This document shows positions 1 to 6,173 of a DNA stretch of 8,318 nt, in pieces. The first letter of the stretch is position 1; each line of letters opens with the position of its first letter. Below the pieces are notes generated by a model, which worked only from the letters and a program-made list of their open reading frames with translations, had not been told where the DNA came from and made no database searches. The position numbers and the translations under genes are program-made. The DNA is from Planctomycetia bacterium. GTDB taxonomy: Bacteria; Planctomycetota; Phycisphaerae; Phycisphaerales; UBA1924. The stretch is from the NCBI GenBank assembly GCA_005776545.1, contig SXOY01000134.1, positions 1-8,318 on the forward strand. Direction: 5' to 3'.

Positions 1-42
1 CGGCATCAGGGAATGCAAGATCCGGAAAAGCGCAGCTTCAGG

Positions 43-1776
43 CTACTGCAATTCGATGCTGGCGATTGTTACATCGTCAGCAAATGCGATATCGCCGGAG
101 GTGTTGGGTCGTGAGAAATCCGGGGCTGTTGCGTGCGTCAGCGCGCTGAGTAATGAATCAACATCACTGTGCGGGTCGGTTCCGCGTGCAAGAGCTTCAA
201 CCGTCCTGGCGAATCCGAATTCTTCACCAGTGGGGAGGCGTTGTTCGTGTACGCCATCGGAATACAAGATCAGGCGAGAGTTCTTGGTGAAAGCTATCGA
301 TTCACTCGAGTATTCAAAGCCGGGCACCACGCCGACAGGCGGGCCGCCGCTGCTTTCGTGCCGCACGGGTGCAAGGCTGCCGCATCGAGTCAACCAATAG
401 CCGTGTCCGGCATCGCAGAACTTGATTACGCCGTTGCCTTCCAAGGGGTCGATGACTGCAGCGAAGAGGGTGACAAAACTCCCAGAAGGGCATCGTCCAT
501 CGAGATAGGCATTGAGCACCATGACCGCTTCTTGCGGGTCGGCTGTTCGCATCAAGATTGCGTGGAGGTGGGATTGAGCTGCTGCCATGAGTACTGCTGC
601 TCCCGCGCCTTTGCCTGCGACATCTCCCAGAAAAACTCCGAGCTTTCCTCCATCGAGCGGAAAGACATCGAAGAGGTCGCCGGATACAAATCGTCCAGGT
701 CGAGAGTGCATGGCGTAGCGAAATTGTCGACCGCCGCTGGCACCGAAGGTTCGTTCGGGCGGGGGCAGGATCAGTCTTTGTGCTTCGCGGGCGGCATGCA
801 ATTCCACTTGCACAGCTTTCTGCCGAGTTTCCAGTTCTGCACGTTTCAGGTTTGAAAGCGAGAGCCCCGCGAGTCTGGCGACAGCGGAACAGAATGCCGC
901 GGCATCGGACTGCACCTGACGCTCTGCGCCGCGAGCATCGAGGTAGATGAGCGCAACCAGTTGGCCGCCAAACATCACAGGGGCACAGAGTGCTGAGTGA
1001 ATACCCAGCGACATGATTGATTGGCCGTAGTCTGGAGTGGAACTTTTTTGTCCAGCATCAAGCCGCACAACGCGGCCTTCGCCGGCGGCTTTGAGGAGCG
1101 ATCTCGAAAGCCCGAAAGCAAGTGTCGTTGTGGGGCCTGAAGGGTCGCGTGCCGCGATAAGCTGTACTTCTCCCGCAGCCTCCAGGGGTCGAACAAACGC
1201 ACCGCGGGGAAACCCGGTACCGCGGAGAATCACATCAAGCGCTGTTTCTGCCATCAATTTTTCGCTTGGCGCCGATGCGATTGCGCCCGCACTTTCGAGC
1301 AACAGGTCGAGTTTGGCCTGAGCGCGAATCGAAAGTTCACGCTCGGGAATCTGCTCGACTTTCGCGGCAAGTGCCGGGTCGTTGTTGGTGGCAATCGACG
1401 TCGCGCCACTTCCCAGAAGGTTGGGCGCAGCGATATGCACGATAAACGACCACGGGCCTAGTCGTACAAGATCGCCGGTCTGGATTTCAATTGGCTCGTC
1501 CGCTGCAAGTCGAACACCATTCACGCTTGTTCCGTGGCGACTCGATAAATCGCGCACCATCCACCGGTTTCCATTGCATGAAATTTCCGCATGGCGGCGG
1601 CTTAAAGTCTGTGTCTCGTCACCCAGTGGAATGTCGCTTTCGCTCGACCGTCCCAGTACAACCGGCTTGCCTGGCTGGATTACCAGCGGCGTCATATCCA
1701 GTCCGGCAGTAGGCTCGAGCGTCAGGGGGTTTGACGTCTGTCCATAGAGGGTTGCAAGTGGTCTGTGCACGGGCAC
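43..1776 (-). CDS. FHA-GAF-SpoIIE (PP2C-type) serine/threonine phosphatase, RsbU-like
   Basis: Predicted cytoplasmic signalling phosphatase of about 577 residues. An N-terminal FHA domain (about residues 8-115) shows GRSSESDI, SRRH and DLSSRHGTSVNG, the hallmarks of phosphothreonine-binding FHA modules. A GAF-like sensor follows (about 154-309), then a charged helical linker with the AREAQRLILPPP motif typical of RsbU-type proteins, then a SpoIIE/PP2C domain to the C-terminus. The metal-binding acidic motifs are all present: GDLFD (D367, D370), GDVAGKG (D385), SDGVHE (D507) and DDVT (567-568), so it should be active. Family members dephosphorylate anti-sigma-factor antagonists or similar partners; no such partner is visible here. 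The start is uncertain. The frame is open upstream into the amylase gene. I chose GTG at 1776, 20 nt after the amylase stop, because it keeps a likely first FHA strand (PLATLYGQ). ATG at 1695 is the main alternative and leaves a shorter FHA. There is no clear SD. It is probably co-transcribed with the amylase. Confidence 0.9.
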   Translation of the reverse strand: MPVHRPLATLYGQTSNPLTLEPTAGLDMTPLVIQPGKPVVLGRSSESDIPLGDETQTLSRRHAEISCNGNRWMVRDLSSRHGTSVNGVRLAADEPIEIQTGDLVRLGPWSFIVHIAAPNLLGSGATSIATNNDPALAAKVEQIPERELSIRAQAKLDLLLESAGAIASAPSEKLMAETALDVILRGTGFPRGAFVRPLEAAGEVQLIAARDPSGPTTTLAFGLSRSLLKAAGEGRVVRLDAGQKSSTPDYGQSIMSLGIHSALCAPVMFGGQLVALIYLDARGAERQVQSDAAAFCSAVARLAGLSLSNLKRAELETRQKAVQVELHAAREAQRLILPPPERTFGASGGRQFRYAMHSRPGRFVSGDLFDVFPLDGGKLGVFLGDVAGKGAGAAVLMAAAQSHLHAILMRTADPQEAVMVLNAYLDGRCPSGSFVTLFAAVIDPLEGNGVIKFCDAGHGYWLTRCGSLAPVRHESSGGPPVGVVPGFEYSSESIAFTKNSRLILYSDGVHEQRLPTGEEFGFARTVEALARGTDPHSDVDSLLSALTHATAPDFSRPNTSGDIAFADDVTIASIELQ

Positions 1777-1796
1777 ATGGTACGGGACAATCGTCG

Positions 1797-3581
1797 CTAC
1801 TGCAACACGTAGATTCCTACGCCGTAGCTTGGCAGGTCCAGCACATACGCGTTCTGGTTTGTCAAGGTCAGCCGTGGCGGCGGCGTCAGCATTCCGAAGT
1901 TCTCCATGTTGTACGTGCCGACCAGGCACTCGGTGCTGTCTCGGGGGAGTGGACCAAAATCCACCGTGATTGACTGGGCGGGTTGTCCAACATTGATCGC
2001 GATGATCAGCGTTTGGCTGGGCATTTCTCCGACTTGTTCAATCCGCCGCGCAAAACACCAGACTTTGGGTGAGGAGGTTTGCAGCGGGAAGTAACCACCT
2101 TTGGAGAGTGCTGGGAGTCGCTTGCGCAATGAGATTAACTCTCGATAGGTCTCCAATAGCTGGCCCTGTTGTCCAAGCTGTTCCTCGACGCTCAGACCAT
2201 CTTTGTTTTTTGAATACCGTTTTTCGACTGTGCGGGGATCGAGCTCCCAATATGCAGTCATGGGCGCGCCATCGGTCGCGTTCCACTTGAACGGTTCTCG
2301 GCGCGGAATGTCATTGGAATCGCTTCCAAACTTCCCTGCTTTTCCCCGCATTCCAATTTCATCGCCCATATAGACGCATGGGGGGAAGGGTTGAAGCATC
2401 TGAATTGCGGCAGCGACTTTGCTCTTGTAGACGGCTCTGCCAGGCTCGATAATCTCATCGAAGCCAAGCACACTTCCAATTCGGTCTACATCATGGTCGC
2501 CGATGACCGCGAGAAATGTGTTTCCGTTCGGGCGTGCGCTGCGCAGGTACGAGCCTTTGAGTTGTTTGCCGCTGACTGGATCGACCGCATCGTGTCTGAC
2601 ATCCTGTGCGTCAGGGTTGAGTTCCCTGAGCGTGCGATCCATGGCCGCGTAGATTGGTGAGGCATCTTCTTTTAGCAGGGCTTCACGCACGGCCGTTTGA
2701 AATGGCTTGGAAAACGCGGCGTCAAATGGTCCAAGCAGTTCTGCGCCGGTGGTTTCCCACTTGGCCTGTTCAGCGAATGTGATGACTTTTGCATCTGCTG
2801 CTCGTAGTGCCAGCTTCCATGGTGTCCAGAAGCTGTCGAGGTTATATCCCCAGCCATCGGGCGTTGATTTGTCTTCAGATGGTTCGTATTTCGTCCAAAC
2901 GTGATCGAGGCGGAAGCCGTCAACCCCATCGTTTTTCCCAGGACCGCTCGGTAACATCAGACGGCGCGCCCAGGCTGTCACGAGAGTTCGGGGCTGTGGC
3001 TTGCGCAGATCCCACCAGATGATCCCGATTTTTTCTTTGTTCCATGTAGTAAATTCATATCCACGATACGTGGTGTTCTTGGCGTCTTTGAACGCAAGCC
3101 AAGAGCTGAATTCGTTCTTGGGGTTCTCAAAGGCTCCCTTGAAATACTTGGAATCTGTAGAGATTCCATAGGCTACGAAATCAACGAATATCTTGAGACC
3201 TGCATCGTGACACGCCTGAACTAGGTGTCGCCAGTCTTTCTCATCGCCGAGCCAGGACGAGAGCTCGTCGGCCGGGCCATGTTGATACCCGTGATAGGCT
3301 CGCGATACAAAGGGCGGCGTCAGCCAGATTCCGGTAAAGCCCATTGATTGGAGGTAGGGAATTCCCGCGACGATTCCTTGAAGATCACCAAAGCGGTGGG
3401 GGTCATTTTTCTGTGCCGACGTCGCGCCTGAATCGCGCCATGCGATTGGCATGATCTGGTACCAGACCTCTCCGGAGAGATCGGGGGATGGTCCAAAGTC
3501 GGGTTGGTTTTCTTGTCCGCGAGCGGAGCGCGTCCAGAGGAAGGCCGCCGCCAAAATAACGAATAACGCCAGAATCTTCAT
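1797..3581 (-). CDS. Secreted GH13 (alpha-amylase superfamily) glycoside hydrolase
   Basis: Exported enzyme of 594 residues predicted to act on alpha-glucosidic bonds of starch-like glucans or oligosaccharides. The N-terminus MKILALFVILAAAFLW followed by SARGQ is a signal peptide, probably cut after ARG. The TIM barrel begins at WYQIMPIAWRD and includes GDLQGIVAGIPYLQSMGFTG and IWLTPPF. Catalytic residues can be placed: nucleophile D226 in GFRLD, acid/base E271 in ITFAEQ, and transition-state stabiliser D364 with H363 in GDHDVDR. YMGDEIGM plus a downstream R-x-PFKW block is typical of GH13, and a C-terminal beta domain ends the protein. Region I reads VDFVAYGIS instead of the usual DxVxNH, so a normally conserved Asn-His pair is missing; subfamily and substrate are therefore open. 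ATG at 3581 was chosen because the frame continues upstream only through a GTG (3614) inside a terminator hairpin and would put polar residues before the signal peptide. No SD is seen. Confidence 0.92.
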   Translation of the reverse strand: MKILALFVILAAAFLWTRSARGQENQPDFGPSPDLSGEVWYQIMPIAWRDSGATSAQKNDPHRFGDLQGIVAGIPYLQSMGFTGIWLTPPFVSRAYHGYQHGPADELSSWLGDEKDWRHLVQACHDAGLKIFVDFVAYGISTDSKYFKGAFENPKNEFSSWLAFKDAKNTTYRGYEFTTWNKEKIGIIWWDLRKPQPRTLVTAWARRLMLPSGPGKNDGVDGFRLDHVWTKYEPSEDKSTPDGWGYNLDSFWTPWKLALRAADAKVITFAEQAKWETTGAELLGPFDAAFSKPFQTAVREALLKEDASPIYAAMDRTLRELNPDAQDVRHDAVDPVSGKQLKGSYLRSARPNGNTFLAVIGDHDVDRIGSVLGFDEIIEPGRAVYKSKVAAAIQMLQPFPPCVYMGDEIGMRGKAGKFGSDSNDIPRREPFKWNATDGAPMTAYWELDPRTVEKRYSKNKDGLSVEEQLGQQGQLLETYRELISLRKRLPALSKGGYFPLQTSSPKVWCFARRIEQVGEMPSQTLIIAINVGQPAQSITVDFGPLPRDSTECLVGTYNMENFGMLTPPPRLTLTNQNAYVLDLPSYGVGIYVLQ

Positions 3582-3592
3582 GGGGCAATCGT

Positions 3593-3638
3593 AGAAAGAA
3601 AAAGCCCACGACACACCACTAAAGGCTGCCGTGGGCTT
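3593..3638 (-). terminator. Intrinsic terminator in the leader of the amylase gene
   Basis: On the minus strand, AAGCCCACG (3638-3630) pairs perfectly with CGTGGGCTT (3610-3602) across a 19-nt loop, and TTTCTTTCT follows at once, giving a T-rich tail. This is the textbook shape of a Rho-independent terminator. It is oriented toward the amylase and ends only about 12 nt before its ATG. There is no room for a separate promoter between tail and start codon, so it must be a leader attenuator, the end of a short minus-strand RNA, or a hairpin that does not terminate. The plus-strand reading has no T-tract. Confidence 0.7.
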
Positions 3639-3662
3639 GGGGTTGGGGCGAGGTTGAATTTC

Positions 3663-3691
3663 AGACTAACACCACAAATCCGCTTTCGCAA
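3663..3691 (-). promoter_or_regulatory. Candidate promoter for the amylase-phosphatase pair
   Basis: Reading the minus strand, TTGCGA (3691-3686) and TAGTCT (3668-3663) lie 17 nt apart, a sigma-70-like arrangement with a weak -10. Transcription would begin near 3656 and run straight into the hairpin at 3638-3602. The sequence after the -10 (TAGTCTGA) resembles that of the candidate promoter facing the other way (TATTCTGA). This is a motif match by eye only. Confidence 0.3.
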
Positions 3692-3862
3692 GGGATTTCT
3701 TGTTGGGAGGCGAGCGATTTCTAGGGTGAGCGTTTGATTTCCATGGGCTATCTCTGACCAAGTCGGGGTCGCTCTCGACACGCAAGGCATACCGAACAAA
3801 CTACTATTTTCAGCGTACTTTTTCCGAGTCGGTGATTTGGATGGAACCAGAAGGGGGTGGCG

Positions 3863-3887
3863 AAGCGAATCAACGGGGGTTTCGCTT
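3863..3887. repeat. 7-bp inverted repeat between the divergent promoters
   Basis: AAGCGAA (3863-3869) and TTCGCTT (3881-3887) are exact reverse complements around an 11-nt spacer containing GGGGG. The position between two candidate divergent promoters would suit an operator, but no T-tract follows, so it is unlikely to be a terminator. Its function is unknown. Confidence 0.4.
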
Positions 3888-3915
3888 GTTCATGTCCCAA
3901 ATACGCTCGATTCTA

Positions 3916-3944
3916 TTGCGTGTTTGAAAGTCAGTTTGTATTCT
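3916..3944 (+). promoter_or_regulatory. Candidate promoter for the first S8 protease
   Basis: TTGCGT (3916-3921) and TATTCT (3939-3944) are separated by 17 nt, giving a plausible sigma-70-like promoter with a start near 3951 and a leader of about 84 nt. Two short hairpins (3952-3966 and 3988-4003) would lie in that leader. The -10 has four of six consensus bases. This is inference from the motif alone. Confidence 0.3.
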
Positions 3945-4018
3945 GATAGCGGCAGGGCACTCCTGCAAGTATCAGTTTGGTTCTAAGGCGGCGATTCTGC
4001 CGCGGCGTGTAACTTTTT

Positions 4019-4027
4019 GAGAGAGGG
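4019..4027 (+). promoter_or_regulatory. Ribosome binding site of the first protease
   Basis: The purine run GAGAGAGGG ends 7 nt before the ATG at 4035. It decides the start: the frame also has an upstream TTG at 4017, but that lies within this site and would add polar residues ahead of the signal peptide. Confidence 0.7.
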
Positions 4028-4034
4028 ATTATTC

Positions 4035-6008
4035 ATGGCTCAGCGTTCAATAGCTTCACTCATTGCGCTCCTGGCGGGCAGTGCTTCTGTGGCGTTTGCT
4101 TCCGGGCGAACATCTGATCAGATTTCGCAAGCGCTGACAATGCAGGCTGGCGACCAGGCGTTGCTTTCTGTAAGTGAGAACGCGCCCGCAACCTATGCCC
4201 ATGTTCCCGGAGTTACAGAGTTCCAGGGCAAGATGATTATTCGTCCGATCACGCGAGAAGATTGGCTTGCTCGTGGCGAGAGTGTTGCGAGTGCTGAAGA
4301 CCACATTTCTCGCGCACGCGCTCGCTTGATGCCAATTCAGTGGGATTTTGTTGAGATTCATAATCACGTCCTCGTGACACTTCCTGCGGGCGTCACTGAA
4401 AATCAGATGGCCGCATTCCTCATGGCAACTGGCGAGTATCAGTACGCCGAACCAGATTACATCGTCTTCCCTTGTGTAGTTCCCAACGATGCAGGCTACA
4501 CCAACGCAGGCATGTACGCTCATCAGAATTGCTACAGCGAACCAGCGTGGAACCTCTCCACAGGTTCTACGTCGGTGATTGTCGGCGTGACTGATACCGG
4601 CGTTCGTGTGGACCATCAGGACTTGCAGCCCAATCTCGTTTCGGGTGCGAACTCTGCTACAGGTACAGCAGTTGCTCAGACCTCCGGCGGCATGGTCAAC
4701 GATCTCAACGGGCACGGTTCACACACAGCTGGAACGGTTGGTGCACGCGGCAACAACTCAGTTGGCGCAGTTGGCATGGGATGGATTAACAAAGTTATGC
4801 CAGTGCGCGTAAGTGATCTGTCGAGTGGCAACTCTTCTCTTGCCGCTCTTCAGGCCGGCGCAACATGGGCCGCACAAAATGGCGCCCGAGTGGTTTCAAC
4901 CTCTTATTCCGGTGGTCCAAGTGCTGCTAACAACACTGTTGGCGCAACCATGCGAACAAGTTATAACGCGTTGTGGTTCTGGGCCGCGGGCAATAGCAAT
5001 TCGAGCACGAATCTCACTGGCAACTCCTGGACTGAACTTCAGTTCGTTTCATCAGTAGATTCTTCGGACACTAAGTCGAGTTTCTCAAACTTCGGCAATG
5101 AGATCGATATCGCGGCTCCCGGCTCGAGTATCTATTCAACATGGCTAACCTCAACCTCAAGCTACAACACGATCAGCGGTACGTCAATGGCATGTCCTGC
5201 TGCGGCAGGAGCTGCCGGACTTATCGTTGCGATTAACCCCGCTCTCACCGCAATCCAAGTTCGCGACATTCTCTATCGAAACGTCGATGATATTGGAGCG
5301 GCCGGCGAAGACACGCTCTACGGCCCCGGCCGCCTCAACCTTGGTAAGGCTGCCGCCGATGCGTACCGCATGTCCTACCCGACCACGCTTCCATTCTCTG
5401 ACAACTTTGACACTGGTTCATTCGCAAATGCCAAGTGGGCCTATCGCGATACGCTCGTAACAGTTTCCACTGCGGCCCTTGCCGAGCCGAGTGGCACCAT
5501 GTCTGCCGATGTCGCTTCTGCCCGCCGTCTTGAATCAAACGCCATCAATCTGAGCGGCAATTCTTCGGCTCTCAATCTGACATTCGCGACCGAAACCCGC
5601 GGCACCGAAGCGGGCGAAACGATGGTTGTTGAGTATCTCAACTCCTCGAATGCCTGGGTGAATCTCGCCACCTACACAAGCACGGGCGCAAATGAGAACA
5701 CATTCACTAACCGCAATATCGTGATCCCAACAGGTGCAGCGGTTCGCCATGTGAAGTTCGCCATTCGGTTCCGCGCAACCTCCGCGACACTGGATAGCAC
5801 CGATCACTGGTACGTTGATAACGTCAATATTGGCGGCGTTCCATGCGATGCCGATTTCAATGGCGACAACACCGTTGACTTCTTCGATTACCTCGATTTC
5901 GTCGATGCCTTCTCGGCTGGACTTGCTTCCGCCGATTTCAACGGCGATACTGCCATTGACTTCTTCGATTACCTCGATTTCGTCGATGCGTATTCGCTGG
6001 GCTGCTAA
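4035..6008 (+). CDS. Secreted S8 (subtilisin-like) serine protease with GC-type dockerin C-terminus, paralogue 1
   Basis: Exported endopeptidase of 657 residues. Residues 1-23 (MAQRSIASLIALLAG then SASVAFA) form a signal peptide. Residues of about 60-146 resemble the fervidolysin-like propeptide, including LPAGVTENQM and EYQYAEPDYIV. The S8 catalytic domain (about 165-445) has Asp187 in VTDTGV, His227 in NGHGSH, oxyanion Asn320 in WAAGN and Ser384 in GTSMACP, so the triad is complete. A beta-sandwich module (about 454-600, from SDNFDTGSF to HWYVDNVNIG) resembles jelly-roll domains often placed after proteases in planctomycetes; I cannot name its family with certainty. The tail (604-657) has two calcium-loop repeats, DFNGDNTVDFFD and DFNGDTAIDFFD, each with DYLDFVDA, and the protein ends in Gly-Cys. 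Such GC tails are thought to anchor or sort proteins at the cell surface; the mechanism is not visible here. A closely related paralogue follows. Confidence 0.95.
   Translation: MAQRSIASLIALLAGSASVAFASGRTSDQISQALTMQAGDQALLSVSENAPATYAHVPGVTEFQGKMIIRPITREDWLARGESVASAEDHISRARARLMPIQWDFVEIHNHVLVTLPAGVTENQMAAFLMATGEYQYAEPDYIVFPCVVPNDAGYTNAGMYAHQNCYSEPAWNLSTGSTSVIVGVTDTGVRVDHQDLQPNLVSGANSATGTAVAQTSGGMVNDLNGHGSHTAGTVGARGNNSVGAVGMGWINKVMPVRVSDLSSGNSSLAALQAGATWAAQNGARVVSTSYSGGPSAANNTVGATMRTSYNALWFWAAGNSNSSTNLTGNSWTELQFVSSVDSSDTKSSFSNFGNEIDIAAPGSSIYSTWLTSTSSYNTISGTSMACPAAAGAAGLIVAINPALTAIQVRDILYRNVDDIGAAGEDTLYGPGRLNLGKAAADAYRMSYPTTLPFSDNFDTGSFANAKWAYRDTLVTVSTAALAEPSGTMSADVASARRLESNAINLSGNSSALNLTFATETRGTEAGETMVVEYLNSSNAWVNLATYTSTGANENTFTNRNIVIPTGAAVRHVKFAIRFRATSATLDSTDHWYVDNVNIGGVPCDADFNGDNTVDFFDYLDFVDAFSAGLASADFNGDTAIDFFDYLDFVDAYSLGC
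5877..5989 (+). repeat. Exact 32-bp direct repeat encoding the two dockerin-like modules of protease 1
   Basis: The 32-bp stretch at 5877-5908 recurs without change at 5958-5989, a period of 81 nt or 27 codons. It encodes the conserved DFFDYLDFVDA core of each calcium-loop module. Exact identity, including third codon positions, suggests recent internal duplication or homogenisation. Confidence 0.85.
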
Positions 6009-6026
6009 CGAAGGGGGCCCCTTGCA

Positions 6027-6040
6027 TTTGCCATGGCAAA
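6027..6040. repeat. Perfect 14-bp palindrome, copy 1
   Basis: TTTGCCATGGCAAA is its own reverse complement. The central CATG includes the ATG corresponding to the recR start in the second copy. It could be a dimeric-regulator site or part of an RNA fold; neither can be settled from sequence. Confidence 0.8.
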
Positions 6041-6107
6041 CTAGGGTCAGCCCGACAACCTGGGATCAACTCCACCGCGCGTGCAGGCATTCTCACGCGC
6101 GGTGGAT
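6033..6107 (+). pseudogene. Stranded recR 5' fragment left by tandem duplication
   Basis: In the frame of the recR start at 8166 this segment reads Met-Ala-Asn and then TAG (6042-6044). After the stop it continues in recR-like frame as VQAFSRAVD and breaks off at GTGGAT, where TGC TAA follows. It therefore covers about 25 codons of the recR N-terminus and none of the conserved PGIG region. It cannot make a RecR protein. The simplest origin is a tandem duplication of protease plus recR start. The alternative is that the block is an independent repeat and recR uses a start inside the other copy. Confidence 0.6.
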
Positions 6108-6112
6108 TGCTA
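6071..6112 (+). terminator. Strong GC-rich hairpin after protease 1, possible terminator
   Basis: TCCACCGCGCGTG (6071-6083) pairs perfectly over 13 bp with CACGCGCGGTGGA (6094-6106), with a 10-nt loop. The tail TTGCTAATTTTG is only moderately T-rich, so termination is plausible but not certain. If it works, protease 2 would need its own promoter in the roughly 50 nt that follow. Confidence 0.5.
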
Positions 6113-6156
6113 ATTTTGCCTGACGGGCATGGTGAACGATTTGGTTTCCCATAGAT

Positions 6157-6164
6157 GGAGAGGG
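6157..6164 (+). promoter_or_regulatory. Ribosome binding site of the second protease
   Basis: GGAGAGGG lies 9 nt before the ATG at 6174 and matches the SD consensus well. GAGAGGG is shared with the site before protease 1. Similarity between the two 5' flanks fades upstream of it, which places the left edge of the duplicated unit near here. Confidence 0.75.
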
Positions 6165-6173
6165 TACTCATAA

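Larger units (their letters stand above)
3582..4034. other. Divergent intergenic region between amylase and first protease
   Basis: This 453-bp stretch separates divergently transcribed genes, and I see no convincing gene in it. A 73-codon minus-strand frame at 3578-3799 crosses the terminator hairpin and resembles nothing I recognise. From left to right it holds an intrinsic terminator facing the amylase, a G-rich tract (3633-3652), a candidate minus-strand promoter, a 7-bp inverted repeat (3863-3887), a candidate plus-strand promoter, and two small leader hairpins before the protease: GCAGG/CCTGC at 3952-3966 and GCGGC/GCCGC at 3988-4003. Confidence 0.7.
6024..6107 (+). repeat. 84-bp intergenic repeat, copy 1
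   Basis: This block aligns without gaps to 8157-8240 and differs at four positions only: 6043 A/C, 6059 C/T, 6073 C/A and 6093 T/C. It begins 16 nt after the stop codon of protease 1. It contains a 14-bp palindrome (6027-6040) and a strong hairpin (6071-6106). In copy 2 the same block carries the start of recR, so copy 1 is either a duplicated recR 5' end or one instance of a structured repeat. The identity stops abruptly after GTGGAT on the right and fades just left of GCATTTG. Confidence 0.9.

Noticed and set aside
1..42. Possible start of another minus-strand gene downstream of the phosphatase
   Set aside because: Only about 40 nt are present, with no motif that supports a gene or a terminator.
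169..855. Long plus-strand open frame (228 codons) opposite the phosphatase gene
   Set aside because: It is antisense to the clearly coding SpoIIE domain, shows no recognisable motif and has no SD. It is a shadow of the minus-strand gene.
3582..3614. Extended amylase start at GTG 3614
   Set aside because: The extra residues (MSWAFSFYDCP) would precede a good signal peptide, and the codons lie in the terminator stem and T-tract. ATG 3581 is preferred.
3578..3799. Minus-strand frame of 73 codons upstream of the amylase
   Set aside because: It runs through the terminator hairpin, overlaps the amylase start and has no recognisable domain or SD.
4056..4715. Minus-strand open frame of 219 codons within protease 1
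   Set aside because: It lies opposite the signal peptide, propeptide and catalytic Asp region of a well-supported gene. Its protein is rich in Cys, Arg and His and resembles no family I know.
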